Source: Amycolatopsis keratiniphila subsp. keratiniphila
Lineage (GTDB): Bacteria; Actinomycetota; Actinomycetes; Mycobacteriales; Pseudonocardiaceae
Length of the DNA stretch: 64,000 nt
Reading direction: 5' to 3'
NCBI RefSeq assembly: GCF_001620365.2
Contig: NZ_LQMT02000033.1
Span: forward strand, 1-64,000
The position numbers and the translations under genes were made by a program. The notes below the pieces were generated by a model, which saw nothing but the letters and a program-made list of their open reading frames with translations, was not told the DNA's origin and did not search any database. Below, piece after piece: positions 6,946 to 16,103 of the stretch (positions within the stretch are counted from its first letter, which is position 1; each line of letters opens with the position of its first letter).

Positions 6946-9900
6946 CTACCTTCCGCTGTGCGAGGGATCCGGCGTGATTTTCGAATCAAGACAGAACGTG
7001 GCTGACTCAGGGTCTATCCCGGGGTTCTCCGGGATGGGGACGGGTGTCATGCCCCAAGGGTTACCGTTTTGTCCCGTTCCAACGTCGCACCTGCCATGTG
7101 CGCTTCCCCAGGGGGCGGGGCCGCCGGTAGGGTCTGGCAACGAGCTGAATGCTACGAAGTCTCCTCTGATGACCGGTTCTGCGCTGCGTGAAGGTGTTCC
7201 ATCGAGATTTATCGCAACGCTGTTATGGTAGAGGTACTGACTCGGCATGTGGCTGCTTCTGAGTAGTGGATTCCCGCCGAGCTTGCGCATAGAGCCATCA
7301 GTGCAGGCCAGGAAATTCAGTTCCTGCCAGATCGGTGGCGCTTGCGTAAATATACTGGCGTCAACGCTGGGTGCCAAGCCGTTGTTGAAGAACATATCTC
7401 GGACAGTAACCCCTAGCTTGCGTAGTCCCTCTGGAAGTCGTATGTCGGTACCGACCTGCTCCGACCAGCTCTTCATCGCGCTAACCGGTCCTGACTGGCT
7501 GAGCATCGGGCGGTAGCCGATCGAGCCTCCCCCATTCGTCAACGCAGCAACACAGGTGGCACTGGTTCTCGTGGGTGTGCCCTGAGAATCGGTCAGTACG
7601 GGTGCTTTGCCGGCGCTAACATAGGACCGTCCGGGGAGTATGCCGGTGTTGGTGGGATCAGTTCTTCGCCACACTCCATCGTGCTTGAGAAGATTTGGCA
7701 TGGAATAGCTTAGGTTGGGTGCATTGATGTCATAATCTGCTTGCAGATTCTTTATCAGTTCCAAAAAGAACTTGGGCAGGTGAGTATTTCCTGTCTGGTG
7801 TTCATAACTCGTGAACTCGGATCCGTCGACAACTTTCCCTGAAGGATCACTGACAAACATGGCTGTTGCTTTAATTTTTATTTTGAATCGGTTGAAATCG
7901 TCGAAGTGAGCCGGCCGTCTGTCACTGGAGGGTCGGTCGTTATAGGGTTGGGCGAAGGCGATCCATGTGCCAATACTGTTGCCGTCTGGATGGTTTACCG
8001 GGTCCATGCCTGCTTCCAGTATCTGACGTCGCCAGATTTCAAGCCCTGAGCGGGTATGTTGGCCGACGCAGCCGGAGTTTGCTGCACCTTGACATACGGG
8101 AAATGTTAGGATCCGGTTGGTTATTCCGCTCGCCCATTCATAGAGTGATTTCCTGTTCGCTAATGGCCCACTTAGCCAGGATGCGCCGCCAGAAGTGTCA
8201 ATGTCCTGGTCCTCGTCGAACTGGGCTACTGCCTCAACGGATTCTTCATGATAGGTTCCGTTGATGGGTACGAACGCCACAGCATCGAATGCGATGTCCT
8301 GACTCCCATCGCCGTCTTCCGTTACTGAGCTCAGTGTCACCTGGGGGACAGTGTTTTCGAACATGTATGTGCCGATCGGGACCCAGCGGTTTCCGCTGCC
8401 TGGCTGGGAGGTGGTCTGCGTTCGTGTGCCGCGAGCCGTGTTGACTGAGTACGCGGCCAGCTTGGTGTGCGCTCCGTGGTCGGGCAGTGCCACAAGCACC
8501 TTCATTGGGCCAGTATGCTGGCGGTTGAGTTTCCAGGTCGCGTTGACCTGGAGTTTCCCGGACTCTGCAGCTCGAGTTCGGGTGTGGGTGAACCAGAAAT
8601 GGCCGCCAAAGCCGCCGCCGATCTGATGGGTGTCGACCTTGCCGGGGAAATGCCCGGTTCCGTCGTCGGAATAGTTGAGTGTAAATGTGCCCGCGTTGCT
8701 CCATGGTCTGCCACAGTCGGGACGCACTGCTGGCACTCCATCGGGCACGTCATCGATGATCAAGGCTCCGGAAGGAAGCCCGCTGAGGCCGCAGTTCGGT
8801 GCGTAGTTTGTGGCATCTTCTTGATAGGCAAAACCAGGATCGAATCGGAGCACTTCGCGGCCACATGAGTAAGAGCAGTCAGATTTCCAGGTGCTGGGCT
8901 GGTGGTACCAGCATCTTAGGTCAAATAGGCCGGAAGTGTTTTTGTGCGCGCAGGGGCCAGCAGGTTCGCCGATGACGTCAGGGTCATTGGGGGTGTGCTT
9001 GGATCCTGGCTCGCAATTGTTGCTGGTATCGCAGAATTGGGTGACCGGTGGTTTGACTTTTTGCCGGTTGACTGGGCCGGCGGTGTCGCCGCCGTTCCAG
9101 TAGGCGGCACGGTAGCCGTGTACGAAATTGCCGGGAGATTCGAGGGATTCGATAGGATGTCCGGCCCAGCCCATGACCTTTTCGGGATAAGGCCAGTCCT
9201 GAGGATGGGAGGCATCCTCGTAGGTGAATTCGAGGAAGGGGAGACGGTTGGCTGGATAGCGGGGGTTTACGGGATTGTTGAGCCAGCCGACTCCCCATGG
9301 GGAGCCGTCGTTCTTGTTTGGATAGAAGCCGGAGTTGTAGGCCCAAATAGCGAAGAACCAGTTCTCGAGCTTCGCTGGGTCGCCGTTATTTACCAGCAGC
9401 CCAGCTTCACGTGTTTGGTTCCACTTGCTCTGGAGAATCTGTAGTCCGGCGGCCACGTTGGCCGCGAAGTCAAGTGCGATGGCTCGTTGATGACCGTACG
9501 GACGTGCTACCTCTCCGGGCTTCTCCTTGCCGGCGAGGCGCATCCCATCGGTTACCTGCGTTATGCCGTACCCGCAGTCCGCATCTGGCCAGTTGATGGT
9601 CCAGTCGTCAGCTGCGGTGTCGTTGTAGTAGTCGATGCCATAGTAATTTCCGATCAGTGGGTTCGCAGTCACCCCGGGGAGGGCAAAGCGTGCTGCCTGC
9701 CATAGGTTCGATTCTTGTGCGGCTACACCGAGCATGATCTGGGCGGGTACGTACCCGCCGCCGGACAGTGGGATGGAGGGGAAGAGTCCCTGAGGGGTGT
9801 AGGCGGGCATTCCGAGGTTCTTCCAGTTGGCGGGGCGCTGAACATTCAGCACTCCACGGACCGCCTGGTCAACCGCCCATTCAACCTGTCGTGGCTTGGG

Positions 9901-11229
9901 CTGCATGGTCTGGTTGCGCGGATCACCACGCGGCACGGAGCAGAACCTCTCGGCGAAATCCGCCGGATTGTTCGGATCAGCGGATTGTGGTCGGATGCCA
10001 CTTCTACCGGAGAGCGACGGGTGAAGGACCTTGTCGTCTGCCGGGCTGAACCTGCTCGACTGGCCGGGGATCGTCGTGAGCTCGATCTGTTTGCCGGTCT
10101 TGAGGGCGATTGCGGACACATTCACGGGCTGAGCCGCGAGTGGGTCCTGAGCAGGAAGCCGCGGATCGTCCTGCCGGGTTTTACGAACGGAGGTCACTGC
10201 GAGGTGGCCCTCGGTCGAAACCTTGGCGCCTGCCGGTGCTGCTACGACGGATACGCTGGACACCGACTTGGCGACGGAGTCGGCCTTCCCGGTGATGAAG
10301 ACCCTCCCCCCACGTGCGGAGGCGATATCCAATGCGGCCAGCTCGCCGGTGGCGACGGTGTTCACGCGTCCGCCCGCAGCCCGTTTGACAGTCGCGCGAT
10401 TCTGGTCGCGCTCGATGAACATGACGCCGCCATCGGCGTCGACTGCCAGCCGGAACGGCACGCCGGTCGCCGGCGCGACAACGCGACGTTCTCCGGAAGC
10501 GGACACCCGGACTAGGGCGCCGGAGTCCGCGCCCACGATGCCTTCGTGAGTTGGTACTGCCGAGGTGAGTTGGCCCGCTACCTCGATCGGCTTGCTGAAG
10601 GTGCCCGCCGCTGCGTCGAGGCGATGGAGGCGAGTTTTCCCGAGTGATTCGTGGCCTTCCTGGGTCAGAACCGCGGATTCGCCGTCTCCGCAGCCTGGAT
10701 TGAAATAGGCAAGGCTGGAGCGTAATGGCAACTTCTGCACTGCCCCGGTTTCGAGATTCACGGTCGCGGTGAACCCGCCTCGTCCCGCCAGAGCTTCCTT
10801 GTTGGTGAACGTCCGCGGCGCATAGACCACAACGGCACGTTTTCCGGATGCCGTGACGCAGGCGTTTCCGATCCATTGATCGGTGTCGAATCCGATTTCC
10901 GACAGCGTGGCCGCCGTTCGCCACTGATATCCGTCAGACTGTTTGGCGACGAGGAGGTGAAACCCCTGTGCGTCGCCACTCGTGGTCCAGGCTGTGTCAG
11001 TGGACTCCTTCCAGCCGGGCCCGAGCTGGGAAGTGCGCTGTTCAGTTGGGATCTGCCGCGGTGCGGTTAGAGGTCGAGGCGCGACCTCTACGTCCTTGTC
11101 TGGAAGCACTTCTTGCCGTGCCTCAGCGGGGGTGCTGGCTAGAGCCGAAGTCAGAACGGCGGCCAGAACTGCGGCAAGCCATCTTCGACGGTAGGTGTAC
11201 GTGGGTCGAACCTTCATGGAAGCCTTCAT
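6946..11229 (-). CDS. Giant secreted protein: lytic-transglycosylase-like and golvesin-like domains
   Basis: A 1427-residue exported protein. A Sec signal peptide (basic start, hydrophobic LAAVLAAVLTSALASTPAEA) is followed by about 400 residues of beta-rich sequence resembling a propeller. Residues ~490-660 look like a soluble lytic transglycosylase/goose-lysozyme fold: AAQESNLWQAA places a glutamate near 507, then CGYGITQVTDGM and WAYNSGFYPN. Residues ~845-995 resemble the golvesin/xanthan-lyase binding domain. The last ~430 residues are unassigned. Cys is frequent, fitting a disulfide-bonded extracellular protein. A role in cutting or binding cell wall is inferred. ATG 11229 (GAGG upstream) and ATG 11217 (AAGG upstream) are both possible starts. 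G+C is clearly below the core genes. Confidence 0.8.
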   Translation of the reverse strand: MKASMKVRPTYTYRRRWLAAVLAAVLTSALASTPAEARQEVLPDKDVEVAPRPLTAPRQIPTEQRTSQLGPGWKESTDTAWTTSGDAQGFHLLVAKQSDGYQWRTAATLSEIGFDTDQWIGNACVTASGKRAVVVYAPRTFTNKEALAGRGGFTATVNLETGAVQKLPLRSSLAYFNPGCGDGESAVLTQEGHESLGKTRLHRLDAAAGTFSKPIEVAGQLTSAVPTHEGIVGADSGALVRVSASGERRVVAPATGVPFRLAVDADGGVMFIERDQNRATVKRAAGGRVNTVATGELAALDIASARGGRVFITGKADSVAKSVSSVSVVAAPAGAKVSTEGHLAVTSVRKTRQDDPRLPAQDPLAAQPVNVSAIALKTGKQIELTTIPGQSSRFSPADDKVLHPSLSGRSGIRPQSADPNNPADFAERFCSVPRGDPRNQTMQPKPRQVEWAVDQAVRGVLNVQRPANWKNLGMPAYTPQGLFPSIPLSGGGYVPAQIMLGVAAQESNLWQAARFALPGVTANPLIGNYYGIDYYNDTAADDWTINWPDADCGYGITQVTDGMRLAGKEKPGEVARPYGHQRAIALDFAANVAAGLQILQSKWNQTREAGLLVNNGDPAKLENWFFAIWAYNSGFYPNKNDGSPWGVGWLNNPVNPRYPANRLPFLEFTYEDASHPQDWPYPEKVMGWAGHPIESLESPGNFVHGYRAAYWNGGDTAGPVNRQKVKPPVTQFCDTSNNCEPGSKHTPNDPDVIGEPAGPCAHKNTSGLFDLRCWYHQPSTWKSDCSYSCGREVLRFDPGFAYQEDATNYAPNCGLSGLPSGALIIDDVPDGVPAVRPDCGRPWSNAGTFTLNYSDDGTGHFPGKVDTHQIGGGFGGHFWFTHTRTRAAESGKLQVNATWKLNRQHTGPMKVLVALPDHGAHTKLAAYSVNTARGTRTQTTSQPGSGNRWVPIGTYMFENTVPQVTLSSVTEDGDGSQDIAFDAVAFVPINGTYHEESVEAVAQFDEDQDIDTSGGASWLSGPLANRKSLYEWASGITNRILTFPVCQGAANSGCVGQHTRSGLEIWRRQILEAGMDPVNHPDGNSIGTWIAFAQPYNDRPSSDRRPAHFDDFNRFKIKIKATAMFVSDPSGKVVDGSEFTSYEHQTGNTHLPKFFLELIKNLQADYDINAPNLSYSMPNLLKHDGVWRRTDPTNTGILPGRSYVSAGKAPVLTDSQGTPTRTSATCVAALTNGGGSIGYRPMLSQSGPVSAMKSWSEQVGTDIRLPEGLRKLGVTVRDMFFNNGLAPSVDASIFTQAPPIWQELNFLACTDGSMRKLGGNPLLRSSHMPSQYLYHNSVAINLDGTPSRSAEPVIRGDFVAFSSLPDPTGGPAPWGSAHGRCDVGTGQNGNPWGMTPVPIPENPGIDPESATFCLDSKITPDPSHSGR

Positions 11230-11753
11230 TTTGCCGCCTCGAAGTGTAGGTGCAACCGAGGAAGTTGTTTGCAGGCGAGAGAGGTGATTCGTAAACAGTC
11301 GTGCAAGAAGCTACGAATAGCGTGGTAGATACCATGGGTTGAAGCGGTATATGTAAGACATCCGGCTCCCTCCCCGGAGCGCGATGATGTGCCAAGAACA
11401 GTGATCACTTGGAAGTAGATCGAACTTCCCGAGGTGGCGCAATAGGCCGCTCGGAGGTCCGCCTGCTGGCGCGTCGGTCTTCGGTGATCGCTCGTCACTC
11501 GAACGGTCGATTGATCGACACTGGTTGGACGCGGCATTGTCTTCGTGGGGAACAAATGCCAAAGATTCTCGGCTTCGCGTCTGTCGAGAGTCCGTGACGT
11601 TCGTATCGATTCCCGTATCGTGCGGCAAAGTTTGACGCGAACTGATTGTCGTTGCGCGATAATTATTTGAATGGATTAGTTGACTAGAGCTGCGGCTCGA
11701 ACTTCTCGTGGCCGATTGCTGCTTTCGATATTTATTTTCAGGGAGTGATGAGT
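11230..11753. other. Divergent, AT-richer intergenic region
   Basis: About 520 bp between the - strand giant gene and the + strand SH3-like gene. No gene is convincing. The part near 11640-11740 is unusually AT-rich for this genome and should hold the + strand promoter; I cannot pick one pair of hexamers with confidence. AGGGAG at 11740-11745 is the ribosome binding site of the next gene. Confidence 0.5.
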
Positions 11754-12140
11754 ATGAAGGTGAAGCGTACCTTTGCCGTCTTAGGTCTGTCAGTGTTGGC
11801 TTCATTGGGTGCTGTGCAGGTCGCGGAGGCATCGCCCGATTCGACGGAGGAGGTCTTCACTTGTGCATACCAGGCGTATAGCGTGTGGTGTTCCTCTACG
11901 CTCGCCAATTTGAACGTGCGAACTCAGCCGAACTCGCAGTCTGGCCGCGTGGTAACGCTCCCGAAGAACGAGACGTTCGAATTGCAGTGCTGGAGGCGTG
12001 GCGAGTCCATCAATGGCGATGACGTTTGGTACTACGGCAGCGGGAATTATGTGGACCCGTGGGAGCGGGGCAATGGATTCGTGTCTGGTTACTGGCTTGC
12101 TACCGGCAAGGACCCCGCTCCGCAGATTCGAGCATGCTAG
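11754..12140 (+). CDS. Small secreted SH3-like protein
   Basis: A 128-residue protein with a signal peptide (MKVKRTFAVLGLSVLASLGA then VQVAEA). The mature part has the bacterial SH3-type pattern LNVRTQPNSQSGRVVTL followed by WYYGSG and GFVSGYWLATG, plus several Cys residues. Such domains bind peptidoglycan stems or other proteins outside the cell. ATG 11754 is chosen because AGGGAG lies 8 nt upstream; GTG 11745 and ATG 11748 overlap that site. It is transcribed away from the giant secreted protein and shares the same lower-G+C segment. Confidence 0.75.
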   Translation: MKVKRTFAVLGLSVLASLGAVQVAEASPDSTEEVFTCAYQAYSVWCSSTLANLNVRTQPNSQSGRVVTLPKNETFELQCWRRGESINGDDVWYYGSGNYVDPWERGNGFVSGYWLATGKDPAPQIRAC

Positions 12141-12351
12141 CTGTGGGGATGGTCGATTCGAGGACGTGTCCGGCTTTGATTGAGCAATCCACACAATTGA
12201 TCGTCGGTGTCGGCTGCTGATGCTTCAAGTTTGACCGTTGCAATCCGACAATTCCCGGTCTTCTTGTTGTCGGTACGGTGGTTTCATGAAGGCTTTATGG
12301 GAATCGATTAAATGCCTCGATTTACGTCTGGGCAAGATTTGAGGAAATCCA

Positions 12352-13116
12352 ATGTCAAATTGCTTGTCCCGTAGATCTGTATATGTCGTCAGCGCGCTTG
12401 TGGCGGCCATCGTCACAGTAGGTGGGCCGGCCTTCGCTACAGCCGGCCCGGATTTGAAGGTAACGGCGACAGTGGCACAAGGCCCGTACCTGGCCGACGA
12501 GGAAATCCCGGTCGAGCTGACCATCACCAACAACGGAGATGCCCCGGCGACCGAGGTCAAGGCAACCGGTCTCTCCCAGTTCGGCGCGTTTCTAACTTGG
12601 GAGTACCAGACGTGGCGTGACCTCGACGTTCATGGCCACGGCGCCACCTTTGCCCCTGGGGAGAGTCGGACCTACCACTTGGTCGGCAATGTCCCCAGCT
12701 TGGTTGGGGGCAGTCCTGTGGTGCGGATCAACGCGACGGGGCTGGCCGAGGCCAACCCTGCGGACAACTTCCAAGATGTCACCGTGAATCTTGTCCCGGC
12801 CGGAACGACGGATCGTGTCGCCGGCCAGGTTTTCGCCGATGCGAACGGCGATGGCCTACCCACTCCGGGCGAGGAACTGGCTGGTGTGAAAGCCATCGCC
12901 TACGTCTGGGATCCAGGAGCCAACCATGTTGTGACGACGACTGACGCAAACGGTCGTTTCTCACTTGACGGGATCCCCGTCGGAGCGGCGCAGCGTCATA
13001 TCGGTTTCGAAGACGTACCGGCTGGTTGGGAGCTCGGTATCCAACCGGCCATGCGCCTTGACGGAACCGGGCAGTACACCTCGTTGACCATCATGGCAAA
13101 GCGGGTTAGCGGCTAG
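12352..13116 (+). CDS. Secreted protein with CARDB-like and SdrD-B-like domains
   Basis: A 254-residue exported protein. After the signal peptide (VVSALVAAIVTVGGPAFA), residues ~35-140 read like a CARDB/DUF11-type Ig fold (DLKVTATVAQGPYLADEEI, VELTITNNGDAPATEVKA). Residues ~155-250 resemble an SdrD B-type or carboxypeptidase-regulatory domain, beginning GQVFADANGDGLPTPGEE, an EF-hand-like calcium loop. GAGG lies 9 nt before ATG 12352. It has no LPXTG or membrane anchor, so it is probably released or loosely bound. The 211 bp before it show no gene. Function is unknown; adhesion or scaffold is typical of these folds. Confidence 0.75.
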   Translation: MSNCLSRRSVYVVSALVAAIVTVGGPAFATAGPDLKVTATVAQGPYLADEEIPVELTITNNGDAPATEVKATGLSQFGAFLTWEYQTWRDLDVHGHGATFAPGESRTYHLVGNVPSLVGGSPVVRINATGLAEANPADNFQDVTVNLVPAGTTDRVAGQVFADANGDGLPTPGEELAGVKAIAYVWDPGANHVVTTTDANGRFSLDGIPVGAAQRHIGFEDVPAGWELGIQPAMRLDGTGQYTSLTIMAKRVSG

Positions 13117-13128
13117 AGCCGTCAGGTA

Positions 13129-13181
13129 GTCCGTGAAGGCCTTCTTCCGTGCGCCACGGCCGGAAGGATGCCTTCACGGAC
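13129..13181. terminator. Gene-end palindrome (family C-like)
   Basis: Inverted repeat GTCCGTGAAGGC...GCCTTCACGGAC with an inner complementary pair TTCTTCCG/CGGAAGGA, one small bulge. It lies between the converging 12352-13116 gene and ponA2, and resembles the stems at 16050 and 18534 (GTGAAGGCC core). Confidence 0.7.
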
Positions 13182-13193
13182 GTATGAGAGAAA

Positions 13194-15371
13194 TCAGCGG
13201 CCGCCGCCCATGTACTTCGGGTCCGGCTGCGGTAGCGGCAACGCCTCCTGGCCTTCGAGGATCTTCGACATCGCCCCGAACCAGGTCTGCGCCGGCGTCT
13301 TCCCGCCCCACATGTTTTCGCAGCCCCGAGTGGAGACGTTGCCCGGGCCGAGGTAACAGAGGCCGCCACTTCCACCCTTCGGCCGGAACACCATCGCCGC
13401 GCCTGCGAGCTGGGGAGTCGCCCCAAGGTAAGAACCTGCGCCGTTGTTCTGTGTTGTTCCGGTCTTGCCGATCACCGGTCGGTTCCACTTGGCACCGCTC
13501 GCGGCGCCGAACGACGTCCCACCAGGTTGGCTGTCCTTGCTCATACCGACTGCGAGTGTGTTAGCGAGGCCCTCTGGCACCACCTGTTCGCAAGCGGCTT
13601 CCTTGACCGGGACCGGCTTCCCATCCCGGTCGGTGACACTCGCCAGCGGGGTCGGCGGGCACCAGACGCCACCGCTCATGATCGTGGCGCCGACATTCGC
13701 CAGTTCCAGGCCTGACAGTGGGCTCACGCCGAGGGTGAACGCACCGGACCCGGCCCAGCCCGGCTTCGGTCCGTACGCCTGGAGTTGGTTGACGTTTACG
13801 CCGTCGTCTTTGGAGTTCGGGTCGACGGTCCCGCCGCCCCGGTTGCTGGCCATGGTGTCGCGCATGCCGAGCTTGCGAGCCATCTCCACGACCGGACCGG
13901 TGCTCCCAAGCCTGTCCTCGAGATGCACAAACGCGGTGTTCGGCGAAGTCGCCAGCGCCTGCTGCATCGACATGGTCCCGCCCGCCGGGTTGTAGTCACC
14001 CGCGTTGCCGACGCAGTACCAGTTACCACCTGGTCCAGCGGGGGGCCGGGGAGCCGCAGGACACCGCTTCGGGCCACCGGCGAACACATGAGACACGTAG
14101 AGGTCGGGTACTGGGAGTGAGCTGTTGATCCCTGCTACGCCGGCTTCCAGGGCCGCGGCGGCGGTGAAGACCTTGTAGGCGGAACCGGCGCCTGCGGTGT
14201 TGTAGACGCCGGAAGGCAACGCGAACGTCGTCTGCCCCTGGTCTTCGTGCAGCCCGTAGTCGCGGTTCGCCGCCAGCGCGACGACCTCATGCCGCTGTTT
14301 GCCCGGCTTCACCAGGGAAAGCGTGTTCGCGACGTTGTCCTGCGTCTTCTTGACCTGGGCTTCGGCCGACATCTTGGCCTCGTGGTTCGCCCGTTCGTCC
14401 AAAGTGGTCTTGATCTGGTAGCCGCCGGTGTAGAGGTCGTCCTTCGTCATCCCGGACTTGAGGAGATAGTCCTCGACGTACTGGCAGAAGAAACCGTTCT
14501 CCGGGCCGGCGCCGGTGCAGTTCGACGCGGGCTTCTGCGGGCCGCCTTCGACGACGCCGAGCGGCTCGGCCTTGAAGCGTTCGGCGTCCACCTTCGCGAG
14601 CTTCTGGTTGTCGACCATGCGGTCCAGCACCAGGTTGCGGCGTTCGGTCGCCTTCGCGGGGCTCTTCCACGGGTCGTTGACGATCGGGTTGTTCACCAGG
14701 CCGGCCAGCAGCGCCGCCTGCGGCACCGTGAGCTTCTCGACGGACGTGTTGAAGTACGCGTTCGCGGCCGCGCCGACCCCGTAGATCTCGCGCGAGAACT
14801 CGACGACGTTCAGGTAGCCGGTCAGGATCTGCATCTTGTTCAGCTTGGTTTCCAGCTGGATCGCGATCCGGGCTTCCTTCAGCTTCCGGGCGACCGACTG
14901 TTCCTGTGCGCGCTTCTGGCCCGGCTTGTCGTCCCGGTAGACGACGTTGATCAGGTAGTTCTTGACGTACTGCTGGGTCAGCGTCGACGCGCCCTGCGTG
15001 TCCCCGCCGGTGCTGTTGCTGACCGCCGCGCGCAGCGTGCCCTTCCAGTCCACCCCGTTGTGCTCGTAGAAGCGCTTGTCCTCGACCGAGATCAGCGCCC
15101 ACTTCATGGCGTCGTTGATCTGGGTCTCGGTGGTCGGGATGCGGTACTGCTTGTACAGCGTCGCGATCTGCTTGCCGGTGTTGTCCGTGATCGTCGTCAC
15201 CAACGGCGGCGGGATGTCCGCCAAGTCCGAAGATGTCTTGTCGACGGTCTCGCTCGCCTGGTTCGACAGCACCCCCGCGGCACCCGCCACCGGGAACAAC
15301 ATCCCCGCGACCAGCACCCCCGCGAGCACACACAGGCCAATGAGCTTCAGCAGACCGTCCGTTTTGCGCAC
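13194..15371 (-). CDS. ponA2: Bifunctional class A penicillin-binding protein (PonA2-like)
   Basis: Polymerises and crosslinks peptidoglycan outside the membrane. The 725-residue protein has an N-terminal transmembrane anchor (residues ~8-35), a GT51 transglycosylase domain with SVEDKRFYEHNG (glutamate near 97) and STLTQQYVKN, then a transpeptidase domain with SAYK near residue 397, SPN in ATSPNTAF, and KTG in IGKTGTTQNN. Unlike M. tuberculosis PonA2 it ends without a PASTA domain. The start is GTG 15371. It diverges from whiB4, the same arrangement as Rv3682/Rv3681c, which supports the name. Confidence 0.93.
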   Translation of the reverse strand: MRKTDGLLKLIGLCVLAGVLVAGMLFPVAGAAGVLSNQASETVDKTSSDLADIPPPLVTTITDNTGKQIATLYKQYRIPTTETQINDAMKWALISVEDKRFYEHNGVDWKGTLRAAVSNSTGGDTQGASTLTQQYVKNYLINVVYRDDKPGQKRAQEQSVARKLKEARIAIQLETKLNKMQILTGYLNVVEFSREIYGVGAAANAYFNTSVEKLTVPQAALLAGLVNNPIVNDPWKSPAKATERRNLVLDRMVDNQKLAKVDAERFKAEPLGVVEGGPQKPASNCTGAGPENGFFCQYVEDYLLKSGMTKDDLYTGGYQIKTTLDERANHEAKMSAEAQVKKTQDNVANTLSLVKPGKQRHEVVALAANRDYGLHEDQGQTTFALPSGVYNTAGAGSAYKVFTAAAALEAGVAGINSSLPVPDLYVSHVFAGGPKRCPAAPRPPAGPGGNWYCVGNAGDYNPAGGTMSMQQALATSPNTAFVHLEDRLGSTGPVVEMARKLGMRDTMASNRGGGTVDPNSKDDGVNVNQLQAYGPKPGWAGSGAFTLGVSPLSGLELANVGATIMSGGVWCPPTPLASVTDRDGKPVPVKEAACEQVVPEGLANTLAVGMSKDSQPGGTSFGAASGAKWNRPVIGKTGTTQNNGAGSYLGATPQLAGAAMVFRPKGGSGGLCYLGPGNVSTRGCENMWGGKTPAQTWFGAMSKILEGQEALPLPQPDPKYMGGGR

Positions 15372-15721
15372 GCGGACCAGGGTACGCGGATGCCGTTAGC
15401 CCACCGTGACGTCACCTCGCGGTAAGTGTGGATTCGGTTACGAAATCGACCCCATGAGGTGACGGCCGGTAACGGCAGGCATTCTAGGGCTTGGCGGGGG
15501 GAACCGAGGGCCCCTACAGTCCGTCAACGTCTCACGTATGAAAAAGCCGACAGACGGGTGAGTGCGAGCGGCAGTCGCATTCGGCCGAACGGAGGCACCG
15601 GCACCGGGGAGGTGTCGGCTCAACCGACGTGAGCACACAGGGAGACACGCTCATGGGGGCAGGAGCGCAGGCTTTTCGTCCTCCCGTGGTGTGTCGAACA
15701 CCAGGGTAGGGAGCTGGGGGT
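15372..15721. promoter_or_regulatory. Divergent ponA2/whiB4 control region
   Basis: 350 bp with no gene, expected to hold both promoters. A perfect 10-bp palindrome GTGACGTCAC lies at 15406-15415, 35 bp upstream of the ponA2 start. I could not assign hexamers with confidence. The length allows a long whiB4 leader, as is common for whiB-like genes. Confidence 0.4.
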
Positions 15722-16039
15722 ATGGAAACCAACCAGTCGAGCTGGCGAGTCAATGCGTCGTGCCGCGACACCGATCCGGACGGCTTGTTCGTCCGGGGGG
15801 CGGAACAGAACCGGGCCAAGGCGGTCTGCCTCGGTTGCCCGGTCAGGACGGAATGCCTCGCCGAAGCGCTCGATGGCCGGATCAACTTCGGCATCTGGGG
15901 AGGTATGACCGAACGGGAACGGCGGGCGCTGCTGCGGCGGCGGCCGGACGTTTCCAGCTGGGCGGACCTGCTCGAAGCGGCGAAGCGCAGCTTCACCGGG
16001 ATCGACGAAGAGGAAGACGTGCGCGTCCGAGTCTCGTGA
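15722..16039 (+). CDS. whiB4: WhiB-family iron-sulfur regulator (WhiB4-like)
   Basis: A 105-residue WhiB protein. The four cluster cysteines are C14, C36, C39 and C45 (CLGCPVRTEC), binding a [4Fe-4S] cluster. The turn GIWGG (57-61) precedes the basic helix ERERRALLRRRP that contacts DNA. WhiB4 in mycobacteria senses oxidation and NO and controls redox and beta-lactam responses, fitting its divergent pairing with a penicillin-binding protein. ATG 15722 has a G-rich stretch just upstream. A palindromic terminator follows within 11 bp. Confidence 0.93.
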   Translation: METNQSSWRVNASCRDTDPDGLFVRGAEQNRAKAVCLGCPVRTECLAEALDGRINFGIWGGMTERERRALLRRRPDVSSWADLLEAAKRSFTGIDEEEDVRVRVS

Positions 16040-16049
16040 TCATGGTTTC

Positions 16050-16097
16050 GTGAAAAGGCCCCTTCCCTGAGTCCAAGGTAGGGAAGGGGCCCTTCGC
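16050..16097. terminator. Gene-end palindrome (family C)
   Basis: Core arms GGCCCCTTCCCT (16057-16068) and AGGGAAGGGGCC (16080-16091) pair perfectly, with imperfect extension on each side. It separates the converging whiB4 and ATPase genes. The core is shared with 18534-18588. Confidence 0.75.
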
Positions 16098-16103
16098 GGA
16101 GCC

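Noticed and set aside
5266-13116. Integrative element inserted at tRNA-Pro
   Set aside because: No integrase, excisionase or duplicated tRNA end was seen, and the normal-G+C metallophosphoesterase lies between the tRNA and the island.
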